From an uncultured Eubacteriales bacterium (GTDB taxonomy: Bacteria; Bacillota; Clostridia; Oscillospirales; CAG-272), in assembly GCA_934476315.1 (NCBI GenBank), contig CAKSNQ010000014.1, forward strand, positions 1 through 42,247: 42,247 bases of DNA, given 5' to 3'. This document shows positions 35,401-42,247 of this stretch, piece after piece; the stretch's first letter is position 1; each line of letters starts with the position of its first letter. The notes under the pieces are model-generated. The model made no database searches. It was not told where the DNA came from and saw only the letters and a program-made list of their open reading frames with translations. Made by a program: the position numbers and the translations under genes.

Positions 35401-36572
35401 GCATCTACCCGGATACCAAAATCATTGCCGGCGGCGCATTCGAGAATTGCTCCGGCTTGATTTCTATCACTATTCCCAATAGTGTGACGCACATCGGTCA
35501 TGATGCGTTCTATAATTGCAAAGATTTGACTTCGGTCACAATTGAAAGCGGCGTGAAGATGATCGAATACAGGGCATTTTGGAATTGCTCCAACTTGACC
35601 ACAATCATCATTCCCGACAGTGTAACGAGCATTGGCGTTTATGCGTTTTCCGGTTGCGACAGCCTTCAGTACAACGACTATAATGGCGGAAAATACCTTG
35701 GAAACAGCAATAATCCGTATAAGGCATTGATTGTGGGAACCGCCACCTCCGGAATCCACCCGGATACTCAAATTATTGTCGGTGGCGCATTCAGTAGGTG
35801 CACCGACTTGACTTCGATTACCATCCCGAACAGTGTGACAAGTATCGGCGATGCTACGTTCTCCGGTTGCACCGGCTTGACCTCGATCACCATCCCGGAT
35901 AGCGTGACGAGCATCGGCGATGGGGCGTTCTTCGGTTGCTCCGGGTTGACCTCGATCACGGTAGCAGACGGAAACACGGCGTATCACACTGTCGACAACT
36001 GCTTAATTGAAACAGCAACCAAAACTCTAATCGCTGGTTGCAAAAATAGTGTCATTCCGGCAGATGGCAGTGTGACGAGCATCGGCGATGGGGCGTTCTA
36101 CGACTGCTCCCGCTTAACATCAATCACCATCCCGGACAGCGTGACGAGCATTGGCAATTATGCGTTCTCCGGTTGCACGTCCCTGACCTCCGTCACCATC
36201 GGAAGCGGTGTGACGAGCATTGGAAATCGTGCGTTCTACGGCTCCGACAACCTTGTGATACGTAGCCGGGGAAATTCGTATGTTGAGGACTATTGCAAAA
36301 CGAACAACATTGAATACCACGACTTGTCGTTTATTTACGGTGATGCCAACGGCGACGGCGAAATCGATTCTTTTGACATCGTAAGACTCAAAAAATACCT
36401 TGCCGCGTACGACTATGAAACCCAGACCTCTTCGGTAGACGTCGGCGCGGGAGCCGACGCCAACGGTGACGGCATAATCGATGCTCTTGACATCGTAAGA
36501 CTCCAAAAATATCTGGCAAATTACGATTACGATACCGAGACATCTACGGTTGTCCTTGGTCCGCAGAAATAA
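32409..36572 (+). CDS. Secreted BspA-type LRR protein with C-terminal dockerin (LRR3)
   Basis: A 1387-aa protein. Its signal peptide and first cap unit are almost the same as those of LRR1 at protein and DNA level (32400-32640 against 18432-18672). A single cap at about residue 57 is followed by one unbroken LRR_5 solenoid, including several copies of an irregular unit with YNGGKYLG and GTATSGI. Residues about 1310-1387 are a type-I dockerin (DANGDGEIDSFDIVRLKKYL, then DANGDGIIDALDIVRLQKYL). Its first F-hand differs from LRR1 and LRR2 at the positions that usually set cohesin choice (SF in place of IN). AAGGAAG gives a weaker ribosome site than in LRR1, and no inverted repeat stands in front. 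Confidence 0.92.
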   Translation: MNKHFRKTILGITLCVGLLLTLGILVFATGTGGADGAAIQAAGTAGTSTAAVKASGTTGTLTWTLYEDGLLEITGEGAMPEYDFGSSTPWYDYRSIITTVNIGDGVTRIGDYAFYGCSKLTSITIPDSVTSIDAEAFDGCDNLEFNYYNGGKYLGNSNDLYKVLIKGTATSGIYPNAKIIADGAFRNCSGLTSITIPDSVTRIGGYTFYGCSKLTSITIPDSVTSIDAEAFYGCDNLKFSYYNGGKYLGSSNNLHKVLITGTATSGIHPDTKIIADCAFENCSGLTSITIPDSVTSIGNSAFSMCIGLKSITIPDSVTNIGNQAFSYCFNLTSITVADGNTAYHRDGNCLIETATKTLLKGFNSSVIPIDGSVTSIGVNAFEHCERLTSITIPDSVTSIGTRAFWNCSGMTSITIPDSVTSIGRNAFSGCTALTSATIGSGVTSIGVNAFEYCGRLTSITIPDSVTSIGNFAFYGCFGLTSITIPNSVTSIGDSAFKNCSGLISLTISNSVTSLGHSTFYNCSGLTSVTIPDSVTHIGNSAFSGCSGLTSITIPSNVTSIDNYAFWNCSGMTSITIPDSVTSIGECAFSGCSGLTSITVADENTTYHSVDNCLIETATKTLIVGCQNSVIPTDESVTSIGDSAFWGCPGLTSVTIGSGVMHIGQYVFSLCTSLTEITVTDGNNKYHSAGNCVIETATKTLIAGCKNSVIPADGSVTSIGDRAFFCCRDWTSVVIPNSVTSIGNNAFSYCSGLTSVIIGKGVTSIGSGAFSSCTRLTSITIPDGVTSIGSSAFNGCTGLTSIIIPDSVTNIDNSAFGYCSSLTEITVAEGNSKYHSANNCVIETATKTLILGCKNSVIPADGSVTSIGDSAFRGCTGLTSITIPNSVTSIGDSAFWGCPGLTSIVIPNGVYHIGSYAFQGCSGLKSITIPDSVRLIEFSAFNGCTGLTAIDIPDSVTSIGAEAFDGCDNLEFSDYNGGKYLGSSNNLYKVLIKGTATSGIYPDTKIIAGGAFENCSGLISITIPNSVTHIGHDAFYNCKDLTSVTIESGVKMIEYRAFWNCSNLTTIIIPDSVTSIGVYAFSGCDSLQYNDYNGGKYLGNSNNPYKALIVGTATSGIHPDTQIIVGGAFSRCTDLTSITIPNSVTSIGDATFSGCTGLTSITIPDSVTSIGDGAFFGCSGLTSITVADGNTAYHTVDNCLIETATKTLIAGCKNSVIPADGSVTSIGDGAFYDCSRLTSITIPDSVTSIGNYAFSGCTSLTSVTIGSGVTSIGNRAFYGSDNLVIRSRGNSYVEDYCKTNNIEYHDLSFIYGDANGDGEIDSFDIVRLKKYLAAYDYETQTSSVDVGAGADANGDGIIDALDIVRLQKYLANYDYDTETSTVVLGPQK

Positions 36573-36834
36573 GGAAGCCGGAAGCGACATTCGGGAATTG
36601 AGCGCAAATGACTCCGCGGTTGCCGCTTTCGTCGGTGATTTTACCGTAGGAGGATTGAAATCATTTCTTATGAGCGCATCAAAGGAGGCGGTGAAAGAAG
36701 TTCTTACCCTGTTGCCTTTCGGCGGCGTCGCAAAGATTGCTTTTGGCTTCTTGGGGAGAGTGATCGAAAAAATGTAGTTCGAGGTTGCCATCAGTTGTGA
36801 TAAGCGAAAAATCGTGCCGAACGCCGGGTGCTCC
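36573..36834 (+). repeat. Repeat unit after LRR3 (second copy of 32069-32335)
   Basis: It starts directly at the LRR3 stop codon with GGAAGCCGGAAGCGACATTC and ends with AAAATCGTGCCGAACGCCGG, in parallel with the copy after LRR2. Confidence 0.8.
36598..36777 (+). CDS. Possible small hydrophobic protein, unknown
   Basis: An open frame of about 59 codons: an Ala/Val-rich start (SANDSAVAAFVGDF), then GGLKSFLMSASKEAVKEVL and an amphipathic, hydrophobic end with TLLPFGGVAKIAFGFLGRV. The start is uncertain: TTG 36598 lacks a good ribosome site, and ATG 36670 stands 17 bases after an AGGAGG. Its relative after LRR2 is frameshifted, so this may be a remnant of a larger lost gene rather than a working one. 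Confidence 0.35.
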   Translation: MSANDSAVAAFVGDFTVGGLKSFLMSASKEAVKEVLTLLPFGGVAKIAFGFLGRVIEKM

Positions 36835-36850
36835 GACAGCAAATAACCCC

Positions 36851-36944
36851 GACTCTTCGGACATCACCAGACTAAATAATACTTTGCCACATGCGACTAT
36901 GATACCGGGACACCTACGGTTGTCCTAACCAGAAGAAATAAGGA
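36851..36944 (+). pseudogene. Relic of a dockerin gene 3' end
   Basis: The DNA follows the last third of the dockerin genes: SSDITRLN, then in a shifted frame CDYDTGTPTVVL, and ending AGAAGAAATAAGG as the LRR genes do. At least one frameshift and an in-frame stop are present. It lies just before the cohesin gene and shows that another dockerin gene once stood here. Confidence 0.75.
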
Positions 36945-36954
36945 GAAATAAAGT

Positions 36955-39900
36955 ATGAAAAGAATAACAGCTACAATGCTTTGCCTGGGGCTTCTGATCT
37001 TGTCAGCCTGCCTGACCGTGGTCACCTTTGCCGCGGGTACCCCTACGATCACCTGCACGGCTGACCGCGACTACTACTATCCCGGGGACACCGTCACAGT
37101 GACGGCTACCGTGTCAGACAACCCGGGCATCATGACCCTGATAGTCACGCCGACGTATTCAAGTGCGCTTGGCGCGCCCTCCGTAGCAAACGGAAGCCTC
37201 CTGCCAACACCCACAACGGGAAAGAACTATGTGTGGGCCGCCGATGAAGACGTGACCCAAGATGGCACGCTTGTGACGATGACGTTTACCATTGGGGTGG
37301 ACGTTGCCCCGGGCGACTACAACGTCGGACTCATTTTCCGTAGCGCCGTCAATTATGACGAGCAAACCGTCACCTTCTCGACGGTGGAGGCGACAGTTAC
37401 GGTGCGGGCGCGTCCTGTCCCTGTCACGGGCGTAGCCCTGGACAAAGAAACGGCAAGTATCGGCACAGGAGACGGAACGCTGACGCTCACCCCGATTTTC
37501 ACGCCCGACACGGCGACAAACAAAAATGTCACCTGGTCGAGCAGTGAGCCGTCCGTGGCGACCGTGGAGGGCGGTGCTGTGACCCCGCTCAAAAAGGGAA
37601 CGACGACCATTACCGTCACGACCGAGGATGGCAATTTCAGCGCATCCTGCGTGGTGACAGTGACCTGCTCGCACCTGCACACGACTGAGCATCCGGCGGA
37701 GGCTTCGAGTTGCATCAGGCACGGTCATGATGCATACAAAACCTGCGACGACTGCGGCGAGATTACCGAGGGCTCGGACGCGGAGCTTCCGCTGAGTGGT
37801 CACGCCTACACCGAAACCGTTCAGGCGAAATTCCTGAAAACAGCCGCGACCTGCCGGAACAAGGCGGTTTACTACAAGAGCTGTTCGGTGTGCGGCGAAG
37901 CAGGCACCGAGACCTTTGAGGCGGGCGAACCTGACTACACTAACCACGTCGGCGAGACCTATCTGAAGGATAAGAAAGACCCCACCTGCTACGCGGAGGG
38001 CTACACCGGAGATACTTATTGCAGCGCCTGCGACCATGAGATCAGCAAGGGCACGACCATCGGCAAGACGGCGCACGACCCGGCAACCGAATGGACAACC
38101 GACGGGGAGTCCCACTGGAAGAAGTGCCGGAATACCGGTTGCACCGAGCAGATCGAAAAAGCCGCCCACAGCGGCGGCGAAGCGACCTGCAAGGACAAAG
38201 CGACCTGCGGGGTTTGCGGCGCGTCCTACGGCGAGCTGAATGCCAACAACCATAAGAACACCGAACTCCGCGACGCCGTGGAGCCGACCTGCAGTAAGGC
38301 GGGTTACACCGGCGACACCTGGTGCAAAGATTGCGAAACCAAGATCAAGGACGGCGAGGAAATCGCTGCAACCGGAAACCACGTGGACGCCGACGGCAAG
38401 TGGGAAAGCAACGGCGAGAACCATTGGCACACCTGCACCTGCGGCGCGGAGTTTGACAAAGCCGCCCACAGCGGCGGCGAGGCGACCTGCAAGGACAAGG
38501 CGGTCTGCGAGGTTTGCGGTGCGTCCTACGGCGAGCTGAATGCCAACAACCATAAGAACACCGAACTCCGCGACGCCGTGGAGCCGACCTGCAGTAAGGC
38601 GGGTTACACCGGCGACACCTGGTGCAAAGATTGCGAAACCAAGATCAAGGACGGCGAGGAAATCGCTGCAACCGGAAACCACGTGGACGCCGACGGCAAG
38701 TGGGAAAGCAACGGCGAGAACCATTGGCACACCTGCACCTGCGGCGCGGAGTTTGACAAAGCCGCCCACAGCGGCGGCGAAGCGACCTGCGTAAGCCCGG
38801 CGGCTTGCGCGGCTTGCAAGACCACGTACGGCGAAACCAATCCGAACCGCCACAAGCACACCGTCGTCCGCAACGCGTCCACCCCCACGTGCGTGGAGGG
38901 CGGTTACACCGGCGATACCTGGTGCACGGACTGCAACAAGCAGATTTCTACCGGAAGCTACCGTCCCGCCACCGGCAACCACGTGGACGCCGACGGCAAG
39001 TGGGAGAGCGACGGAGAGAACCATTGGCACACCTGCGGTTGCGGCGCGGAATTTGACAAGGTTGCCCACAGCGGCGGCGAGGCGACCTGCAAGGACAAGG
39101 CGGTCTGTGAGGTTTGCGGCACTGCCTACGGCGAGCTTGCCGCGCACACCTATGAAGCCGCATGGTCGAGCGACGCGAACGGTCACTGGCACGCCTGCTC
39201 CGTTTGCGGCGTGAAGTCTGACGAAGCGGCGCACACCCCCGGCGCGGCGGCAACCGAAACGACGCCTCAGACCTGTACCACCTGCGGATATGTCATCAAG
39301 GCGGCGCTTGGTCATACGCACAAGTTCACCGAAAAGAATACGGACGCGAAGTACCTCAAATCTTCCGCGACCTGCACGGCGAAGGCAGTTTACTACTACT
39401 CCTGCACCTGCGGTGAGACAGGACCGGAAACCTTTGAATCCGGCGACCTTGCCGCTCACAATTACAACCCCGAATGGGCAAGCAAGCCCGAGTGGTCGAG
39501 CGACGCCGACAAGCATTGGCATGCCTGCGCTGTCTGCGGCGCCAAGGCGGACGAAGCCGCACACAATTTCGCATGGAAGATCGACAAGGAAGCCGGCGTG
39601 ACCGAGGCGGGCGCGAAGCACGAGGAGTGCGAAGTCTGCGGCTACAAAAAAGCCCCCGTCGCCATCGACAAGCTCGCACCGAGCATCGTGGACGGCAAGG
39701 ATGCTACATGGAACCCGGACAGCAAGGCTGGACTGATCTTCCGCTCCGACGCGGCAATCGCTGATTTCATCGAGGTGCTTCTGGACGGCGAGGTCATCGC
39801 ACCCGAGCACTACGACGTGCGCGAGGGCAGCATCATTGTTGAACTGAAGGCGGACTTCCTCGCCACGCTCACCGAGGGCGAGCACACGCTCACCATCCGC

Positions 39901-40050
39901 TCGGCAAGCGGTGACGCGACCACGACCTTCACGGCGGAAGCGGGGACGCAGAGTAGCACAACGGTCATTCTGATCGTCGTTGCCGCGGTTCTCGTCCTCG
40001 CCATCGTCGCCGTGGCGATTGTCCTCGTGCGGAAGAAGAAAGTAAAATAA
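36955..40050 (+). CDS. Membrane-anchored surface protein with N-terminal cohesin-like domain
   Basis: A 1031-aa protein. The signal peptide spans about residues 1-26; an LSAC at 16-19 also fits a lipobox. Residues about 28-148 resemble a cohesin: GDTVTVTATVSDNPGIMTLI, VANGSLL, DGTLVTMTFTI and GDYNVGLIF. Residues about 155-238 form a BIG2 Ig-like domain. A long array (about 240-900) of CxxC units such as HSGGEATCKDKAVCEVCG follows, then a beta-rich domain (FIEVLLDGEVIAPEHYDV). A transmembrane helix at about 1003-1026 with an RKKKVK tail anchors it. AGGAGAAA precedes ATG 36955. Type-I cohesins bind type-I dockerins, so this is the natural cell-surface dock for the LRR proteins encoded upstream; that pairing is inferred. 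Confidence 0.87.
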   Translation: MKRITATMLCLGLLILSACLTVVTFAAGTPTITCTADRDYYYPGDTVTVTATVSDNPGIMTLIVTPTYSSALGAPSVANGSLLPTPTTGKNYVWAADEDVTQDGTLVTMTFTIGVDVAPGDYNVGLIFRSAVNYDEQTVTFSTVEATVTVRARPVPVTGVALDKETASIGTGDGTLTLTPIFTPDTATNKNVTWSSSEPSVATVEGGAVTPLKKGTTTITVTTEDGNFSASCVVTVTCSHLHTTEHPAEASSCIRHGHDAYKTCDDCGEITEGSDAELPLSGHAYTETVQAKFLKTAATCRNKAVYYKSCSVCGEAGTETFEAGEPDYTNHVGETYLKDKKDPTCYAEGYTGDTYCSACDHEISKGTTIGKTAHDPATEWTTDGESHWKKCRNTGCTEQIEKAAHSGGEATCKDKATCGVCGASYGELNANNHKNTELRDAVEPTCSKAGYTGDTWCKDCETKIKDGEEIAATGNHVDADGKWESNGENHWHTCTCGAEFDKAAHSGGEATCKDKAVCEVCGASYGELNANNHKNTELRDAVEPTCSKAGYTGDTWCKDCETKIKDGEEIAATGNHVDADGKWESNGENHWHTCTCGAEFDKAAHSGGEATCVSPAACAACKTTYGETNPNRHKHTVVRNASTPTCVEGGYTGDTWCTDCNKQISTGSYRPATGNHVDADGKWESDGENHWHTCGCGAEFDKVAHSGGEATCKDKAVCEVCGTAYGELAAHTYEAAWSSDANGHWHACSVCGVKSDEAAHTPGAAATETTPQTCTTCGYVIKAALGHTHKFTEKNTDAKYLKSSATCTAKAVYYYSCTCGETGPETFESGDLAAHNYNPEWASKPEWSSDADKHWHACAVCGAKADEAAHNFAWKIDKEAGVTEAGAKHEECEVCGYKKAPVAIDKLAPSIVDGKDATWNPDSKAGLIFRSDAAIADFIEVLLDGEVIAPEHYDVREGSIIVELKADFLATLTEGEHTLTIRSASGDATTTFTAEAGTQSSTTVILIVVAAVLVLAIVAVAIVLVRKKKVK
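38221..38820 (+). repeat. 300-bp tandem duplication inside the cohesin gene
   Basis: 38221-38480 and 38521-38780 are identical base for base, with a 300-bp period; the edges at 38161 and 38821 are diverged units. The period is in frame (100 codons), so copy-number change would alter the stalk length without breaking the protein. Confidence 0.95.
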
Positions 40051-40067
40051 TTCCCGGAATACATCAA

Positions 40068-40101
40068 ATTCCCCGCAGAATCTCATGGTTCTGCGGGGAA
40101 T
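40068..40101. terminator. Hairpin after the cohesin gene
   Basis: ATTCCCCGCAGAA (40068-40080) pairs perfectly with 40089-40101 around an 8-base loop. No T-run follows on the plus strand. It is the first strong hairpin after the LRR-cohesin gene run. Confidence 0.65.
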
Positions 40102-40128
40102 GAATATAGCGAATATTCCGCGCGAAAA

Positions 40129-40225
40129 TGAACAGCGCGACCGCACAGAATGAACACCCGGACCGCGCGAGTTGAACACCCTCGTCGTATTTGGATGAAC
40201 CGTGCCGTCGGCGGAAACTGAACAC
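40129..40225. repeat. Ladder of five TGAAC repeats, 22-23 bp apart
   Basis: TGAACAG or TGAACAC starts at 40129, 40151, 40173 and 40219, and TGAACCG at 40196. Regularly spaced short repeats of this sort are found at the ends of IS21-family elements, where transposase binds. No transposase gene is present in the window, so this would be a remnant end. Confidence 0.55.
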
Positions 40226-40292
40226 CCCCGACGTATTCACTTTGGTTTCAGTCCGTTCCTCGTGTTTCTGTGGAAATCTGCGCCGCCGTTAA

Positions 40293-41444
40293 TCACATAA
40301 GTCCAAGCTCATTCAGCATACTGTTCACATCGCTTTTGTGTTTTGCACTCAAATTTTTTATCGCGTCAAGATCGCGTTTTTTGTGCTTTCTCGCCTCGGG
40401 ATTGAATATGCGAAACCAACGCTTTATCTCATAGAAAAGCTGAAGATATTTACGTCCCTTAAGCCTCGGATATGTGATGCAGAGAAGTTCATACGGGAGC
40501 CAGATACGATTGATGATGTATCCGAGCCTTCCTTTTTCCTTCTGCTGACCGACTGCCATTGAGTTTGTCGTGCTTCCGTAAACCCCGCCGCGCAGAAGAT
40601 AATCCTCCATGCGGCGCGTGACATCGGTATGCTCGCCATCGCCAAACCATACCTCGGAAAGGGCTTTGGCGGCATCAAAGAATTTCTTTATTCCGCTCCT
40701 TTCGAGCATTTCATCAAGCACTGTGCTATCAAAAGGCATCTTTCTTTGGAGCAGATACAAATCCAGAATCGGGCGCACTCCGCATCCGCCGTGAAGGAAA
40801 TGATACGACGCATGTGCAACCTGATGAAAAAAGAAAAACTCGTTGGTGAAGCAATACTCGTAATTGCCCGAAGGTGCTGCGTAGTCCCAACATTCCGAAA
40901 GAAGCGCGTCTATGTTTGCTTTGTTCTCTTTTATAGTGTGATGAAGCTCAAGATGCACTCCGCCATCCGACATGAGCGAAATATCGTGGTATTGCTTTTT
41001 TTCGTATGCATATCCCAGCTTTTCCACAATAATCTGTGCCGCCTGATCGACCGCTTCTTCGTGAACAAGCACATCAATATCACAGCTCGTCCTCATCCAC
41101 GGCTCCGGGTAATATCGGCGCAAGACAGAGCCTTTGAGAGGTATAAACGGAATCTCTGCCTCATTCAGGACTTTGCGCAGTCGCCCAAGCTCGTAGTTTA
41201 TCTTCTCGTATCTGTAAACCGCGAGCATCATCTGCTTTTGGAATTTTGCCTTTATCTCACCGTCTCCGATGAGACCGGTTTTTATCGACGCATCGCCGAC
41301 AAGGTGGGCAAGGTCATGGGCTTTTGCGAGTTTGTAGAGCTTGACAAGTTCTTCGTCGGTCAACTCATACTGCGACTTATCGACTGTCCTGTCGCAGACC
41401 TCGCTTGCTATCAAATCCATCATCGTGTGGATTATCTTCTCCAT
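40293..41444 (-). CDS. Nucleotidyltransferase family protein (PF14907-like)
   Basis: A 383-aa cytoplasmic protein. Its centre has the pattern of the uncharacterised nucleotidyltransferase family: IPFIPLKGSVLRRYYPEP, then MRTSCDIDVLV, where the DID pair is the likely metal-binding site. Later LELHHTI and FFFFHQVAHASYHFLHGG follow. Members are common in exopolysaccharide and O-antigen loci, with unknown substrates. AGGAGG stands before ATG 41444. It follows the CapF-like gene by 18 bp on the same strand and is probably co-transcribed with it. Confidence 0.85.
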   Translation of the reverse strand: MEKIIHTMMDLIASEVCDRTVDKSQYELTDEELVKLYKLAKAHDLAHLVGDASIKTGLIGDGEIKAKFQKQMMLAVYRYEKINYELGRLRKVLNEAEIPFIPLKGSVLRRYYPEPWMRTSCDIDVLVHEEAVDQAAQIIVEKLGYAYEKKQYHDISLMSDGGVHLELHHTIKENKANIDALLSECWDYAAPSGNYEYCFTNEFFFFHQVAHASYHFLHGGCGVRPILDLYLLQRKMPFDSTVLDEMLERSGIKKFFDAAKALSEVWFGDGEHTDVTRRMEDYLLRGGVYGSTTNSMAVGQQKEKGRLGYIINRIWLPYELLCITYPRLKGRKYLQLFYEIKRWFRIFNPEARKHKKRDLDAIKNLSAKHKSDVNSMLNELGLM

Positions 41445-41462
41445 ACCTGCCCTCCTTTTTAG

Positions 41463-42247
41463 TTATACTTTTTCTCCGAATGTATCGGGATGTTCGGGGT
41501 CAAACTGCTCATTCGCCCACATGACTGTGACGAGGTCGTCGGTATCGGAAAGATTGATTATGTTGTGCGTATAGCCCGGGAGCATATGCACCGCCTCTAT
41601 CTTATCTCCGCTCACCTCAAAGCGAAGCACCTCGTCAGTGCCTATCTTGCGTTCTTCAATGAGTCCGTGTCCCGACACAACGATGAAAAATTCCCACTTT
41701 GAATTGTGCCAGTGCTGACCCTTGGTAATTCCCGGCTTTGAGATATTTACGCTGACCTGACCGCATTTTTCTGTTTTGAGCAGTTCCGTGAAGCTCCCGC
41801 GAGCATCCACATTCATTTTCAGCGGGAAAGCCACCTTTTCTTTCGGAAGATATGAGAGGTACATCGAATACAGTTTCTTTTCAAAGCTGCCGTTCGGTAT
41901 CTCCGGTATCACGAGCGTGCTCGGCTGGTCGTGGAACTTATGCAGGCACTCGACGATATAGCCGAGTGTCGCCTTATGCGTCACAGGTGCGGCGCAGTAT
42001 CTGCCGTTTTCGGTGAGAACCGTGCTTACGCCGTCAAATTCGCAGTGATGTTCCTTTCCCTCAAGAGCATCGAACATCTCTTCCACGAGGTCGTCGATAA
42101 AGAGCATTTCCAGCTCGACCGACGGGTCGTTGACCGTGATCGGCAGGTCGTTTGCGATGTTATTGCAGAACGTGCCGACGGCGCTGTTGTAGTTCGGTTT
42201 CACCCACTTGCCGACAAGGTTCGGGAAGCGGTAAACCAGCACCTTCG
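41463..42247 (-). CDS. capF: CapF-like NAD(P)-dependent reductase/epimerase with cupin domain (5' end cut off)
   Basis: The last 261 codons of a gene that runs off the right edge; a GTG at 42242 is internal. The first part (VLVYRFPNLVGKWVKPNYNS, then FCNNIANDLPITV) is the C-terminal half of a short-chain-type sugar epimerase domain. From about residue 145 a cupin follows: DARGSFTELLKT, GQHWHNSKWEFFIVVSG, and HMLPGYTHNIINLSD, with His residues placed as in the zinc cupin of CapF. CapF/WbjC makes UDP-N-acetyl-L-fucosamine precursors for capsule. It heads a minus-strand polysaccharide operon with the nucleotidyltransferase gene. Confidence 0.88.
   Translation of the reverse strand, partial: KVLVYRFPNLVGKWVKPNYNSAVGTFCNNIANDLPITVNDPSVELEMLFIDDLVEEMFDALEGKEHHCEFDGVSTVLTENGRYCAAPVTHKATLGYIVECLHKFHDQPSTLVIPEIPNGSFEKKLYSMYLSYLPKEKVAFPLKMNVDARGSFTELLKTEKCGQVSVNISKPGITKGQHWHNSKWEFFIVVSGHGLIEERKIGTDEVLRFEVSGDKIEAVHMLPGYTHNIINLSDTDDLVTVMWANEQFDPEHPDTFGEKV

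Noticed and set aside
18441..36572. Regular repeats that could suggest a CRISPR array or satellite
   Set aside because: The repeats are in-frame LRR codons of about 69 bp with variable text, within long intact genes that have signal peptides; there are no unique spacers.
37159..40179. A minus-strand open frame of about 1000 codons opposite the cohesin gene
   Set aside because: It is the shadow of the plus-strand gene, with no signal peptide or domain and no ribosome site.

Overview
The window looks like a piece of chromosome from an uncultured, endospore-forming Bacillota of class Clostridia, probably a gut or rumen anaerobe. The support is solitary spoVAC and spoVT-like sequence, Rex, a DnaD/DnaI-type primosome pair, near-consensus sigma-A promoters, strong AGGAGG ribosome sites, and dockerin and cohesin modules. 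I cannot name the genus. The left 16 kb is GC-rich housekeeping sequence; the surface-protein block from about 18 to 37 kb is visibly less GC-rich and made of repeats.

Layout. 1-2.9 kb: a dispersed intergenic repeat and a LemA pair (a large membrane protein plus LemA). 3.0-5.6 kb (minus): a large (alpha/alpha)6-barrel glycoside hydrolase. 5.7-7.5 kb: a lipoprotein, a lone spoVAC with a forespore-type promoter, and a coiled-coil protein. 7.5-8.6 kb: gene-free, with dispersed repeats. 8.6-11.4 kb: dCMP deaminase, lipoprotein, RimI and TsaD. 11.5-15.4 kb: a DnaA-box-like palindrome cluster, then rex, a DnaD-like gene, a DnaI/DnaC-like loader gene and a small helical protein gene. 15.7-16.6 kb: gene debris (sugar nucleotidyltransferase, sugar epimerase and SpoVT fragments). 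16.7-18.1 kb: an XRE regulator and a frameshifted tyrosine recombinase.

The main interest is 17.2-40.1 kb. A tyrosine recombinase gene sits next to a 277-bp segment bounded by a perfect 26-bp inverted repeat. The segment carries a promoter that currently points away from the next gene; inversion would point it at a 22-kb run of same-strand genes. These encode three giant secreted BspA-type leucine-rich-repeat proteins (2341, 1635 and 1387 aa), each ending in a type-I dockerin, a 94-aa protein overlapping a SIR2-like enzyme, and finally a membrane-anchored protein with an N-terminal cohesin-like domain. The second LRR protein also has carbohydrate-binding-like N-terminal domains and its own cohesin-like domain. 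My reading is a phase-variable, cellulosome-like surface assembly whose cargo is adhesin-like LRR solenoids rather than glycosidases. The domains, repeats and promoter are seen; the switching, the cohesin-dockerin pairing and the single long operon are inferred.

The right edge (40.1-42.2 kb, minus) holds a ladder of TGAAC repeats resembling insertion-sequence ends and two polysaccharide-type genes: a nucleotidyltransferase-family protein and a partial CapF-like reductase. The sugar-gene fragments at 15.7-16.0 kb suggest that the island lies inside or beside a surface polysaccharide locus.
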